A DNA stretch of 64,000 bases, from NCBI GenBank assembly GCA_029008095.1, contig JAQXJB010000052.1, positions 209,238 through 273,237 of the forward strand. Reading direction: 5' to 3'. The stretch comes from Clostridiales bacterium. GTDB lineage: Bacteria > Bacillota > Clostridia > Oscillospirales > Oscillospiraceae. Below, one piece after another: positions 27,620 through 37,981 of the stretch (position 1 is its first letter; each line of letters starts with the position of its first letter). Below the pieces are notes generated by a model. That model did no database searches and was not told the DNA's origin. It saw only the letters and a program-made list of their open reading frames with translations. A program made the translations under genes and the position numbers.

Positions 27620-27940
27620 TCACAGCACGCCTGAGCCGACCGCTCGCTCAACAGCCGACGTGAGCGCCGACATGCCGAGACCGAGAGTGCCGTTTTTAGA
27701 CGGGATGAGTATAATGGCGGGAGTGACCTCGTCCTTATGCTTGTTTATCTCGTCCATAATACCGCCTGCAAGCTCCTCCGTGATATATATTATCGCGTAT
27801 GTCTCCTTATCCTTTGCAAGGCGGCGAAGCAATGGTTTTGCTTCTTCACAGCTGTCTGCCGGAAACACGTCCAGCCCAAGGGCTTTGAAGCCGACGCTGC
27901 TGTCCTTATCGCCTATTACGGCGATCTTAAAGCCGTTCAT
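27620..27940 (-). CDS. ntpG: V-type ATPase subunit F
   Basis: 106-residue small rotor subunit (NtpG in Enterococcus hirae, subunit F elsewhere). 'KIAVIGDKDSSVGFKALGLDVFPADSCEEAKPLLRRLA', 'YAIIYITEELAG' and the C-terminal 'IILIPSKNGTLGLGMSAL' match the family. It is separated from ntpC by a repeated leader element, which supplies its GGAGGATTTGA ribosome-binding site. Confidence 0.94.
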   Translation of the reverse strand: MNGFKIAVIGDKDSSVGFKALGLDVFPADSCEEAKPLLRRLAKDKETYAIIYITEELAGGIMDEINKHKDEVTPAIILIPSKNGTLGLGMSALTSAVERAVGSGVL

Positions 27941-28130
27941 TCAAATCCTCCATTCCACCGCGTGACAGCTCATATTGATCCCCCGTTCCTCCGCTATGAG
28001 CGGCACAAATCAGAAACGAAATGCTCTCACGGCAAAAAGGGTGTGGATCATAGCCATCCTCTGCGGCTGCCGCGAAGCGGCGAGCAAATGGGCTTTTAAT
28101 AAATACTATAGTGTGATTTTTTACACTATA
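27941..28130 (-). repeat. repeated structured leader element, copy B (inside the V-ATPase operon)
   Basis: Minus-strand order: hairpin TATAGTGTAAAAAATCACACTATA (overlapping the ntpC stop), AT-rich spacer, AGCCCAT...ATGGCT stem enclosing GCCGC/GCGGC, a weaker middle hairpin (CAC/GTG), ATTTGTGC, CCGCTCATAGCGG hairpin, a ~45-nt insertion unique to this copy, then TGGAGGATTTGA and the ntpG ATG. It divides an operon that is tightly packed elsewhere. Confidence 0.75.
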
Positions 28131-29127
28131 TTCCCTCTCTAAGGCGCTGGCGGGTAAGCTCCGCCGGGATCCCGGCATACTGACCCGTCATGACAATGCG
28201 AATGGAATTTATCTCCGCCTCCACGGCACAGAGATATCCAATAAGAGGTTTCTCTCCGAAGGGCGCGAGCTTTGCGTCAGACATATAGGCGTTGAGAACC
28301 TCGTCACAGGTTTTCTCAAAGGAGGTTATCCTGCCGCCAGCGGCCGCGCTCTTTGCCTGCTCCACGGCAGGTGCAAGAGGCGTATTGCCGAAAAGCTCCA
28401 GTGTGGACTCAGGATTCGTAAGCGCGCTGAGGATGTATATGAGCTTGACGCTGCCTCCCTCTATCAGGGTGCGCTCTATGAAATCATCATCCTTTTTCAT
28501 TCTGAAGGCTCGCACAAGGCTCTTAAGATTGGCACAATCCACAGACAGAGCCGCGTAGCCCTCGAAAAACGGACTGCCCGACGCCTTCGCCTCGGCGACA
28601 AACTCAGCGTAGTAGGCCTTATCAAGGACAAAGTCGGCCAGCTGCGGGTCGCCTGTTCTCGCCAGAACGTCCGCCGCCTGAGCTATTCCGTCGCCAAGAG
28701 CCTTCGGCAGGCTTCCCAGCTTATTTTCAAGGAAGCACTCGCTGATAACAGCAGCCGGAACGCGGCCCGCGCCGGAAAGCATTTTCTCCGCGTCCGCTCC
28801 CACCGCCGCGGCCTTTACCAGCGCCTTGGCGTTGTGATAATCGTATTTGATTCTGAATGCATCAACAAGCGCGGCGTTGGGCGCAAGCGAGCCCATATCG
28901 CCAAACGCTTCGTCCCGCCGGGCTGAAAGCAGAGCCTCCAATTGTTCCGCTCCGCAGTTATCAGGTATCTTCCAGCCGGCGTCCTCAAGGACCTTCAGAG
29001 CTTCCTCGGGGGAACGCGCCTCGAGCATTCGCTCAATGCGGTCTTTGCCTATGATATTGCTTTCCCTGGCGTGTATATAAGCGGAAAGGTAGAGATAATC
29101 CGTATCCTTGATTTTCTTTGCCGCCAA
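28126..29127 (-). CDS. ntpC: V-type ATPase subunit C
   Basis: Socket subunit joining the central stalk to the K ring. The start was placed at TTG 29127 (LAAKKIKDTDYLYLSAYIHARE) because AAGGGGG lies 8 nt upstream and this avoids a 70-nt overlap with ntpE; the track ORF is longer. The 333-residue, largely helical protein has the family pattern 'RARE/HARESNIIGKDRIERML', 'FRIKYDYHNAKALVKAA' and 'KPLIGYLCAVEAEINSIRIVMTGQ'. Confidence 0.93.
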   Translation of the reverse strand: MAAKKIKDTDYLYLSAYIHARESNIIGKDRIERMLEARSPEEALKVLEDAGWKIPDNCGAEQLEALLSARRDEAFGDMGSLAPNAALVDAFRIKYDYHNAKALVKAAAVGADAEKMLSGAGRVPAAVISECFLENKLGSLPKALGDGIAQAADVLARTGDPQLADFVLDKAYYAEFVAEAKASGSPFFEGYAALSVDCANLKSLVRAFRMKKDDDFIERTLIEGGSVKLIYILSALTNPESTLELFGNTPLAPAVEQAKSAAAGGRITSFEKTCDEVLNAYMSDAKLAPFGEKPLIGYLCAVEAEINSIRIVMTGQYAGIPAELTRQRLREGI

Positions 29128-29146
29128 AATACATACCCCCTTTTTC

Positions 29147-29746
29147 TCATTCAAAAAGCAGCTTTGCCACCTCGGCGGCAAGCTCGTTTTTGCGAAGCTC
29201 CATGAGCGTTTTAACACTGCAATTGGTTTCTATCCTGCCGTCTGAAAGGATGAGACCGGCCTCGATGCTCCTGCTTTCATCGGCGAGAGTAAGCTTAGCC
29301 TTTCTTCCCTCCGATGCGAGTATTTCATTGGCCTCAGAGACTACCTTCGCACCGTACTTCTCCCGGTCGGCAGCGGAAAAGACCAGCTTTTCCTCGCCGC
29401 TGCCCGAAGCGCGGACGGCAAGAGAAACGAGAAATTTTTCATATTCAGCATCGGGAAGGGAAAGCAGCTTCTTCTCCGCCCCGGCAAAAGCTTCAGCCAC
29501 CATTTCCTGTTTCAGCTGCAGCATACGCTTTTTGGACTCGGTCTGGGCTGAGCCCTTGCGGAGCTCCACCCGGCGCTCAGCCTCCTGCTTTCCCTCGGCA
29601 ACTATCTTCCAATAAGCGGCGTCGGCCTGCTCCTTATAGCCGGCGAGTATCTCCTCGCACTTTGCCTTGGTCTCCTCGGCAGCGGCGGCTATCTCAAGTT
29701 GGGCGTCGCTTTTGATGCGCTCGGTAATTTTTTCGATTCCGTTCAT
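29147..29746 (-). CDS. ntpE: V-type ATPase subunit E
   Basis: Peripheral-stalk subunit. Start set at MNGIEKITERIKSDAQ, the usual beginning; the track ORF extends into unrelated sequence. An N-terminal coiled coil (residues ~5-100, rich in Ala, Glu and Lys) leads to a C-terminal globular domain ending 'GRIETNCSVKTLMELRKNELAAEVAKLLF'. The 199-residue length is normal. It forms stalks with the NtpF-like subunit. Confidence 0.93.
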   Translation of the reverse strand: MNGIEKITERIKSDAQLEIAAAAEETKAKCEEILAGYKEQADAAYWKIVAEGKQEAERRVELRKGSAQTESKKRMLQLKQEMVAEAFAGAEKKLLSLPDAEYEKFLVSLAVRASGSGEEKLVFSAADREKYGAKVVSEANEILASEGRKAKLTLADESRSIEAGLILSDGRIETNCSVKTLMELRKNELAAEVAKLLFE

Positions 29747-29760
29747 AAAATCATTCCCAA

Positions 29761-32217
<2,457 letters not shown>

Positions 32218-32218
<1 letters not shown>

Positions 32219-32532
32219 CAGCCGTTCACTATCCTTCCGACAATGTAATCAACAGCTTTGTCCAGCCGTTTTTCAACGCCGGTTCTGGTAACGGCGCGCT
32301 TATTCTCTGTGGAGCTCGCCAGTTCCGAAGCGGCGCGTTCGCCGGTTCTGTCAGCATCGGCAAGCATTTTTTCCACCTCTGCCTCCGCCTCCTTTTCGGC
32401 TTTGGCTATCAGCTCCAGACCTTCGGCTTCCGCATTGGCAAGCATCTTCCTGGCAATAGCCGCAGCCTCGGCCTTGGCGGCACGCATTGCTTCCTCAGTC
32501 CGGTTGATATCTCCAAAAATATCCAGAGACAT
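32218..32532 (-). CDS. ntpF: V-type ATPase subunit H/G-like peripheral-stalk coiled coil
   Basis: 104 residues, almost entirely an Ala/Glu/Arg-rich coiled coil ('EAMRAAKAEAAAIARKMLANAEAEGLELIAKAEKEAEAEVEKML') with a short C-terminal helix 'KRLDKAVDYIVGRIV'. Start set at MSLDIFGD, which follows GAGGAGGTACTTT. First gene of the operon in the same order as E. hirae ntpFIKECGABD; partner of subunit E. Confidence 0.9.
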
Positions 32533-32669
32533 AAAGTACCTCCTCTCCGAGCGTATTTTTGAAAATCGCCCTTTCACTGGAGCAGAACATGTTCAAAATC
32601 GAAAGTTCCACCTTCATTTTTTGCATTTTCAGCCCGCTAAAGCCCATTTTCACACGTGATTATGAAAGA

Positions 32670-32698
32670 AATATAAACCAAAATCGCAAAAATTGCAA
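32670..32698 (-). promoter_or_regulatory. promoter of the V-ATPase operon
   Basis: TTGCAA, 17 nt, TATATT on the minus strand, giving a leader of ~130 nt before ntpF. The rest of the 314-nt gap (32533-32846) holds the divergent promoter below; I see no gene in it. Confidence 0.65.
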
Positions 32699-32770
32699 GG
32701 GTATTATCATTAATCGTTTGTTTTTTCGTTACTTTATATATATTTGGACACAGTAAAATTCCGTTCTTGA

Positions 32771-32800
32771 TTATTGTTGAATAAAGCTTTATACTATACT
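32771..32800 (+). promoter_or_regulatory. candidate promoter of the E2-like gene
   Basis: TATACT at 32795 with TTATTG 18 nt upstream (or TTGTTG at 15 nt). The -35 choice is ambiguous; the position, ~47 nt before the ATG, is suitable. Confidence 0.45.
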
Positions 32801-32846
32801 CTGGGAATAGAAATAAACTAAGCACGTTCACTTTAGGGAGGATAAT

Positions 32847-33734
32847 ATGAATAATACCAACGCCAAACCTCGCAAGCGCCGCGGCGACCGCCCGGACGGC
32901 CGCAGGCTGCGCTCTCTCGCGCCTTTCTACACCTTCATCCCATTCATCATGAAGGACCGCAACGATGCCAGCAATTATTTTACCGACAGCATCGACGTTT
33001 CCGCCGCAGACGCCTATCTCCGCAAAAAGCGAGAAGAGGGTCTGAAGGGCGTGGGCATGCTCCATCTTTTTCTCGCCGCATATGTCCGCTGCGTGGCGCA
33101 GTTTCCCGGCATCAACCGCTTCATTTCCGGCCAGCGCATATATGCCCGCAATAACATTGAGGTATCCATGGCCGTAAAGCGCAAGCTTTCTCTCGACGCT
33201 GCTGAAACCACCATTAAGGTGGTTTTCGAGCCCACCGACAGAATAGAGGATATTTTCAACAAAATGACCGCCGCGATAAACGAGATAAAGGACAACGACG
33301 AAGAAAACGGCACCGACAAGTTTGCCGCCGCCTGCGGCAAGCTTCCCCGCCCAATCTTCCGCTGGGCGATTCGCCTGTTCTATTGGCTGGATTACCACGG
33401 CTGGCTGCCCAAGTCCCTGCTGGACATCAGCCCCTTCCACGCCTCTTTCTTCATAACCGACCTTGGTTCCATCGGCATCCCGCCTATATACCATCATCTC
33501 TATAATTTCGGCAATGTGCCCATCTTCCTGGCTTTCGGCGCAAAACACCGTCAGAGCTACACCAAGTCGGATGGTACCACAGAGGACCGGCGCTACATAG
33601 ACTACAAGGTGGTAACTGACGAGCGCATCTGTGACGGCCACTATTACGCCACCGCTTTCAAGCACATGAAGCACTACATGCGTAATCCCAACCTGCTTGA
33701 CGAGCCTGTCACCGTTGTTCAGGACGTGGATTGA
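32847..33734 (+). CDS. E2-type acyltransferase-fold protein without catalytic His
   Basis: 295 residues resembling the catalytic domain of 2-oxoacid dehydrogenase E2 / chloramphenicol acetyltransferase. It has no lipoyl or E1-binding domain and no pdh genes nearby. Family features include 'MLHLFLAAYVRCVAQFPGINRFISGQRIYARNNIEVSMAVKR', 'FHASFFITDLGSIGIPPIYHHLYNFGNVPIFLAFG' and a C-terminal 'TDERICDGHYYATAF'. That motif is normally DHRxxDG; here Glu replaces the catalytic His. RBS AGGGAGGATAAT. The role is unknown; a binding or scaffolding role, or altered chemistry, is possible. Confidence 0.85.
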   Translation: MNNTNAKPRKRRGDRPDGRRLRSLAPFYTFIPFIMKDRNDASNYFTDSIDVSAADAYLRKKREEGLKGVGMLHLFLAAYVRCVAQFPGINRFISGQRIYARNNIEVSMAVKRKLSLDAAETTIKVVFEPTDRIEDIFNKMTAAINEIKDNDEENGTDKFAAACGKLPRPIFRWAIRLFYWLDYHGWLPKSLLDISPFHASFFITDLGSIGIPPIYHHLYNFGNVPIFLAFGAKHRQSYTKSDGTTEDRRYIDYKVVTDERICDGHYYATAFKHMKHYMRNPNLLDEPVTVVQDVD

Positions 33735-33763
33735 TTTTATTTTTAGTTTTAGACTAATTAAGG

Positions 33764-33792
33764 TTGAAAATTCACATATAATATGGTAGAAT
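33764..33792 (+). promoter_or_regulatory. promoter of tRNA-Gly
   Basis: TTGAAA, 17 nt, TAGAAT, ending 11 nt before the tRNA 5' end, as expected for a stable-RNA promoter. Confidence 0.75.
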
Positions 33793-33803
33793 AAATCAGC
33801 CTC

Positions 33804-33877
33804 GCGGGTATAGTTCATCGGTAGAACGCGAGCTTCCCAAGCTCGACAGGAGGGTTCGACTCCCTTTACCCGCTCCA
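33804..33877 (+). tRNA. tRNA-Gly (anticodon CCC), CCA encoded
   Basis: Acceptor arms GCGGGTA/TACCCGC, anticodon arm CGAGC-TTCCCAA-GCTCG giving anticodon CCC, T arm with GGTTCGACTCC, discriminator T and encoded CCA. It reads GGG codons. Single tRNA with its own promoter and terminator. Confidence 0.95.
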
Positions 33878-33878
33878 A

Positions 33879-33905
33879 AAAAGCACGCTCCGGCGTGCTT
33901 TTTTT
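33879..33905 (+). terminator. terminator of tRNA-Gly
   Basis: GCACGC-TCCG-GCGTGC flanked by A6 and T7, a textbook intrinsic terminator directly after the CCA end. Confidence 0.92.
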
Positions 33906-33986
33906 CAATACAATAAAAAATATATCCCTCAGAATCAAAAGGAGGTCGCCGCCACGGAATTCATAAACAACATCGACTCGGCTGTA

Positions 33987-34511
33987 ATGCTGTTTTTCCA
34001 GCAGCTAAGGAATCCCGTAACAGACCCAATAATGGCCATTTTCTCCATTTCATGCAATATAGGCTTCATATGGATAGTCCTCGCGCTGGTGCTGCTGGTC
34101 AGAAAGAAAACCCGCCGTCACGGCATACAGCTTGCTCTGTGCCTTATAGCTTCACTCATTGTAAATAATCTTATTCTGAAAAATCTTGTGGCACGTCCCC
34201 GCCCCTTCACAGAGGTGGAGGGACTGACTGTCATGCTCAGCCGTTTTGCCGACGCGGGTTCCTGGTCATTTCCTTCCGGCCACGCGGGCAGCAGCTTTGC
34301 CGCCGCCTATTCTCTGAGCAAAAGCTTCGGCAAGAAAGGATATCCGGCATGGATAGCCGCCGCGCTGATAGCCATTTCCCGCTGCTATATCGGCGTGCAT
34401 TATCCTTCGGACGTTATCTGCGGCGCGCTTTTCGGAACGCTTGGTGCTGTCGCCGCAGTGTATCTTTGGTCACGGTGCCTGCCGCTTTTGGAAAGAAAAA
34501 AACTCATATGA
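33987..34511 (+). CDS. PAP2-family membrane phosphatase
   Basis: Likely acts on undecaprenyl diphosphate or phosphatidate. The three PAP2 motifs are present: 'KNLVARPRP' (KX6RP), 'PSGHAGSS' and 'SRCYIGVHYPSDV' (SRX5HX3D). About five hydrophobic helices. The listed ATG has no ribosome-binding site. An in-frame ACG at 33954 sits 8 nt after AAAAGGAGG and would give a protein starting (M)EFINNIDSAVMLFFQQL, the normal beginning for this family; no ATG, GTG or TTG lies between. The true start may therefore be ACG 33954. Confidence 0.93.
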   Translation: MLFFQQLRNPVTDPIMAIFSISCNIGFIWIVLALVLLVRKKTRRHGIQLALCLIASLIVNNLILKNLVARPRPFTEVEGLTVMLSRFADAGSWSFPSGHAGSSFAAAYSLSKSFGKKGYPAWIAAALIAISRCYIGVHYPSDVICGALFGTLGAVAAVYLWSRCLPLLERKKLI

Positions 34512-34517
34512 TAATAA

Positions 34518-34550
34518 AAGGCCGCTGCGGTTCAAAAGCGCAGCGGCCTT
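34518..34550. terminator. bidirectional terminator
   Basis: AAGGCCGCTGCG pairs with CGCAGCGGCCTT around a 9-nt loop, with A-rich sequence before and T-containing sequence after, between the convergent PAP2 gene and the lipoprotein gene. Confidence 0.85.
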
Positions 34551-34554
34551 ATTG

Positions 34555-35703
34555 TCATTCTTCCATATTTTCTTCCGATTCGCTTACGCTCTCTTTCTCT
34601 GCCGGCTTTTCACAGACCGGACAGCATTCCGCGTCCCAGGAATAAGCATCGAGCATGTCCTCGTCCGACAGAAATGTGGGCTCGCCTCTTCCTGCGGCGT
34701 CATCCACATACACATCCACGTGGCAGTATCCGCTGTCAACGTTCACAACATTCCAGAAGTGCTTTTCATTATTCATGCGCCCTTCCACCACATAGCACTC
34801 TACTCCGCCGAGGTTGCAGAGCAGCTTAACCGCCATGGCATATCCCTCGGAGTCGGCCTGTCCGCTGCCGATAAGCGCGTCATAGGCGGTACAGCCGGTT
34901 TCCGTTTGCAGCGGCACGCAGCGCTCCATCACATTGCGGCAGATATAGCCGATATCGGCGCGATAGGAGCTTTCGAGGACATCTTGAGCATAGCTGCTCA
35001 GGCTCTCCGTCCTCCTCTGGAGTTCATTGACGCCAAGCCCATAGTGAAACTCCACTTCCGTTATTCTCTTGACCACGCTGTCGAATGCTGCATAATCATT
35101 GACAGAAACACCGGGCTTCTGTGGGATAAGCTGAGGGAAGCTGCGGTAAAAAGCATCTATGAAAGCTTCAACATCCTCGGTCTTTATCTCCGTGGATACC
35201 TGCATAACCGCCAAGGAGCTTTCAAAGTTCTCAAGAGCCTCATTGATCAGCACCTGCATATCCTTGCCGGAGAGGATCGTGACCACGCTGTCTATTTCCT
35301 CCGCGCTGCGCTTATAGGTTATATATATCTCCATCTCGTAGTAAGAAACTATCCGGTTTATGCTGTGGGTTATATAGTCCACGGCGTAGATGCCCATTGG
35401 TTCTTCCCGGGTGACCTCAAAGCAGGCTCTGGAGATATCGTCCTCCACATCCCCCTTATACTTCTCGGTCTTGATTATTCCGTATTCCGCCGCGCTGTTG
35501 ATGAGGTTCATCAGCGCGTTTTTCATACCCTGATAGCTTTTGACTTCCTGAACGGAGGAGTCGTCCTTTATCTCGAAGTATTCGTCGACATAAGGCTCCT
35601 CCTCCCGGTATTCCTTATCGAACATACCGCTGCAGCCGGAAAGGAGCAGGGCAAGAACGCAGAGAACGGCTGTAAGCTTTATTCTGTTTTTCATTCGCTT
35701 CAC
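34555..35703 (-). CDS. lipoprotein with transglutaminase-like domain, catalytic Cys replaced by Ser
   Basis: 382 residues. Lipoprotein signal 'IKLTAVLCVLALLLSGC'. The middle is unassigned; residues ~270-350 resemble a transglutaminase-like fold: 'CTAYDALIGSGQADSEGYAMAVKLLCNLGGVECYVVEGRMNNEKHFWNVVNVDSGYCHVDVYVDD'. In active members the first motif is usually G-x-C-x-GYA; here Ser (or Asp-Ser) occupies that place, while the His (KHFWN) and Asp (HVDV) positions remain. It lies 17 nt downstream of parC. A Glu-rich tail ends the protein. Function unknown; probably an envelope binding or structural role. Confidence 0.82.
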   Translation of the reverse strand: MKRMKNRIKLTAVLCVLALLLSGCSGMFDKEYREEEPYVDEYFEIKDDSSVQEVKSYQGMKNALMNLINSAAEYGIIKTEKYKGDVEDDISRACFEVTREEPMGIYAVDYITHSINRIVSYYEMEIYITYKRSAEEIDSVVTILSGKDMQVLINEALENFESSLAVMQVSTEIKTEDVEAFIDAFYRSFPQLIPQKPGVSVNDYAAFDSVVKRITEVEFHYGLGVNELQRRTESLSSYAQDVLESSYRADIGYICRNVMERCVPLQTETGCTAYDALIGSGQADSEGYAMAVKLLCNLGGVECYVVEGRMNNEKHFWNVVNVDSGYCHVDVYVDDAAGRGEPTFLSDEDMLDAYSWDAECCPVCEKPAEKESVSESEENMEE

Positions 35704-35719
35704 CCTGTCTTAATCCTTT

Positions 35720-37966
35720 TTAAAAAATACTTATCTGCTCCTCGCCGGAATCCTCGGGCTTGAGCAGAGCTCCAGCCGCGGGCAGGCTTCTCACCCGGTA
35801 ACGGGCGACATTCCGGATGGAGGTCTCGTCCAGCCACATGGCGCCGCGGAGCTTATACTTTGTCTTGAGGGTCATCACCGCCACGCCCTGAGTGCTTCTG
35901 GATGACTTGGGCGCAAGCTGGGCGGAATTAAAGACGAGGGCACGTCCCTCGGTGGAGAACGTGGCTATTTCCTTTTCCTCTGTGACCGGTATTATTGCCT
36001 TAAGGGGCGATTTATCCGAATAAGCGCCGGTGAGCTTTTTGCGGTTGGTCTTGGTGGCATAAGCTTCCGCGGCAACGCGGGCCACCTTACCGTTTTCAAA
36101 GAAAAAGAGGATGTTTCCGGTATAGTCTCCGGGCTGCATGAGGTAAACCACATTCTCCCCCTCGTCCATCTGAAGCTTGGCGGGCAGGAACGCGCCCAGA
36201 GCCGAAGCCTTGGTGTCCTCAAACTCGGAAACGCGGGTCTTATAGACCTGGCATTTATCGGTAAATACCAGCAGTTCGGCATTGTTTGTGGTCTCAAAGC
36301 TTATGAAGGGGCTGTCCTCTTCCTTATACTTCTGCTCGCTGTTCATGCGCAGGGACTGCGGCGTTATCTTCTTGAAGTAACCGTGGCGTGACATGAACAC
36401 CGTTACCGGATAGTCCGCGACCTCCTCCACTACCTGCATCTCCTCCGCGACCTCATGCTCAAAGACGATATCGGTCTTACGGGGTTGCCCATATTTCTTG
36501 ATAACGTTCTGCAGTTCTTCGATGATTATCTTCTTTATTCTGCTCTTATTCCTGGTGATATCCTCCAGGTCGGCTATCTCCTTTTCAAGGCTCTCTGTCT
36601 CCTCCACGCGCTTGAGTATATACTCACGGTTGATATTGCGCAGCTTTATCTCGGCCACATACTCCGCCTGCAGCTCGTCGATACCAAAACCTATCATCAG
36701 GTTGGGGATAACGTCGTCCTCCAGCTCAGTCTCGCGGATTATGCGTATGGCCTTATCTATATCAAGGAGTATCTTCGCAAGACCCTTGAGCAGGTGCAGC
36801 TTTTCCTTTTTGCGGGAAAGCTCAAAATACACTCTCCTGCGTACGGCTTCGATGCGCCATGCGCTCCACTCGTCCAATATCTCGCGTACGCCCATTACCC
36901 TGGGCATACCGGCGATAAGTATATTGAAATTGCAGGAGAAGGTGTCCATGAGCGGAGTCATTTTGAAGAGCCTCTGCATGAGCTTTTCCGGGTCCGTTCC
37001 CCGCTTGAGGTCTATGGCAAGCTTAAGGCCGCTCAGGTCGGTCTCGTCACGCATATCGGTTATTTCCTTGACCTTGCCGGTTTTTATCAGCTCCGCCACC
37101 TTGTCGATTATGGCCTCGGCTGTGGTGGTATAAGGTATCTGGCGTATCTCAATAAGGTTCTGCTCCTTGATGTATTCCCACTTGGCGCGTACCTTGAAGC
37201 TGCCGCGTCCGGTCTCGTAGATCTGCTCCATCGCGCCGCGGTTGAAGATAAGCTCGCCTCCGGTGGGAAAATCGGGAGCTTTGAGGGTCTCAAAGAGGTC
37301 GCACTGAGGGTTCTTCATAAACTCAATCGTAGTTCGGCAGACCTCCTCCAGATTGAAGCCGCATATCATGCTGGCCATGCCGACGGCTATGCCCTGATTG
37401 GAGGAAACAAGAATATTAGGAAAGGTTGTCGGCAGAAGCGCCGGCTCCTTCATACTGCCATCGTAGTTATCCACGAAATCCACAGTATCCCGGTCTATAT
37501 CCTTGAATATTTCCGCGCAGACCGGCGAAAGCTTCGCCTCCGTATAACGGGAGGCGGCATAGGCCATATCCCGGGAATAAACCTTGCCGAAGTTGCCCTT
37601 TGAGTCTACAAAAGGCACCAGCAAGGCCTCGTGGCCTTTTGAAAGGCGAACCATCGTCTCGTAAATCGCCGCGTCACCATGAGGGTTAAGGCGCATGGTC
37701 TGGCCGACGATGTTGGCGGACTTTGTACGGCTGCCGGTTATCAGTCCCATTTTATACATGGTGTAAAGCAGCTTACGGTGGGAGGGCTTGAAGCCGTCTA
37801 TCTCCGGGATAGCCCGGGAGACGATAGCCGACATGGCATAGGGCATAAAATTTATCTCCAGCGTCTCGGTGATGGGCTGCTCCAGCACTTCCGGGCGCAG
37901 CCCCATGACGTTGGGATTATCTACTCGTTTGGCTCCGTTCTTTTCGGGCGCTTTTTTCTTTGCCAT
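35720..37966 (-). CDS. parC: type IIA topoisomerase subunit A (ParC/GyrA-like)
   Basis: 748 residues. Breakage-reunion domain with 'SRAIPEIDGFKPSHRKLLYTMYKMGL', 'HGDAAIYETMVRL' and the active-site Tyr in 'AASRYTEAKLS'; C-terminal beta-pinwheel strands ('KCQVYKTRVSEFEDTKASALGAFLPA'). The canonical GyrA box is not evident, which favours a topoisomerase IV-like role. It follows parE by 15 nt. The usual clostridial gyrB-gyrA pair lies elsewhere, so this is probably the second type IIA enzyme. Confidence 0.93.
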   Translation of the reverse strand: MAKKKAPEKNGAKRVDNPNVMGLRPEVLEQPITETLEINFMPYAMSAIVSRAIPEIDGFKPSHRKLLYTMYKMGLITGSRTKSANIVGQTMRLNPHGDAAIYETMVRLSKGHEALLVPFVDSKGNFGKVYSRDMAYAASRYTEAKLSPVCAEIFKDIDRDTVDFVDNYDGSMKEPALLPTTFPNILVSSNQGIAVGMASMICGFNLEEVCRTTIEFMKNPQCDLFETLKAPDFPTGGELIFNRGAMEQIYETGRGSFKVRAKWEYIKEQNLIEIRQIPYTTTAEAIIDKVAELIKTGKVKEITDMRDETDLSGLKLAIDLKRGTDPEKLMQRLFKMTPLMDTFSCNFNILIAGMPRVMGVREILDEWSAWRIEAVRRRVYFELSRKKEKLHLLKGLAKILLDIDKAIRIIRETELEDDVIPNLMIGFGIDELQAEYVAEIKLRNINREYILKRVEETESLEKEIADLEDITRNKSRIKKIIIEELQNVIKKYGQPRKTDIVFEHEVAEEMQVVEEVADYPVTVFMSRHGYFKKITPQSLRMNSEQKYKEEDSPFISFETTNNAELLVFTDKCQVYKTRVSEFEDTKASALGAFLPAKLQMDEGENVVYLMQPGDYTGNILFFFENGKVARVAAEAYATKTNRKKLTGAYSDKSPLKAIIPVTEEKEIATFSTEGRALVFNSAQLAPKSSRSTQGVAVMTLKTKYKLRGAMWLDETSIRNVARYRVRSLPAAGALLKPEDSGEEQISIF

Positions 37967-37981
37967 TGGAATCCATCCTTA

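Noticed and set aside
32637-33938. 433-aa minus-strand ORF spanning the E2-like gene and the tRNA
   Set aside because: Antisense to a recognisable CDS and reading through a tRNA gene and its terminator.
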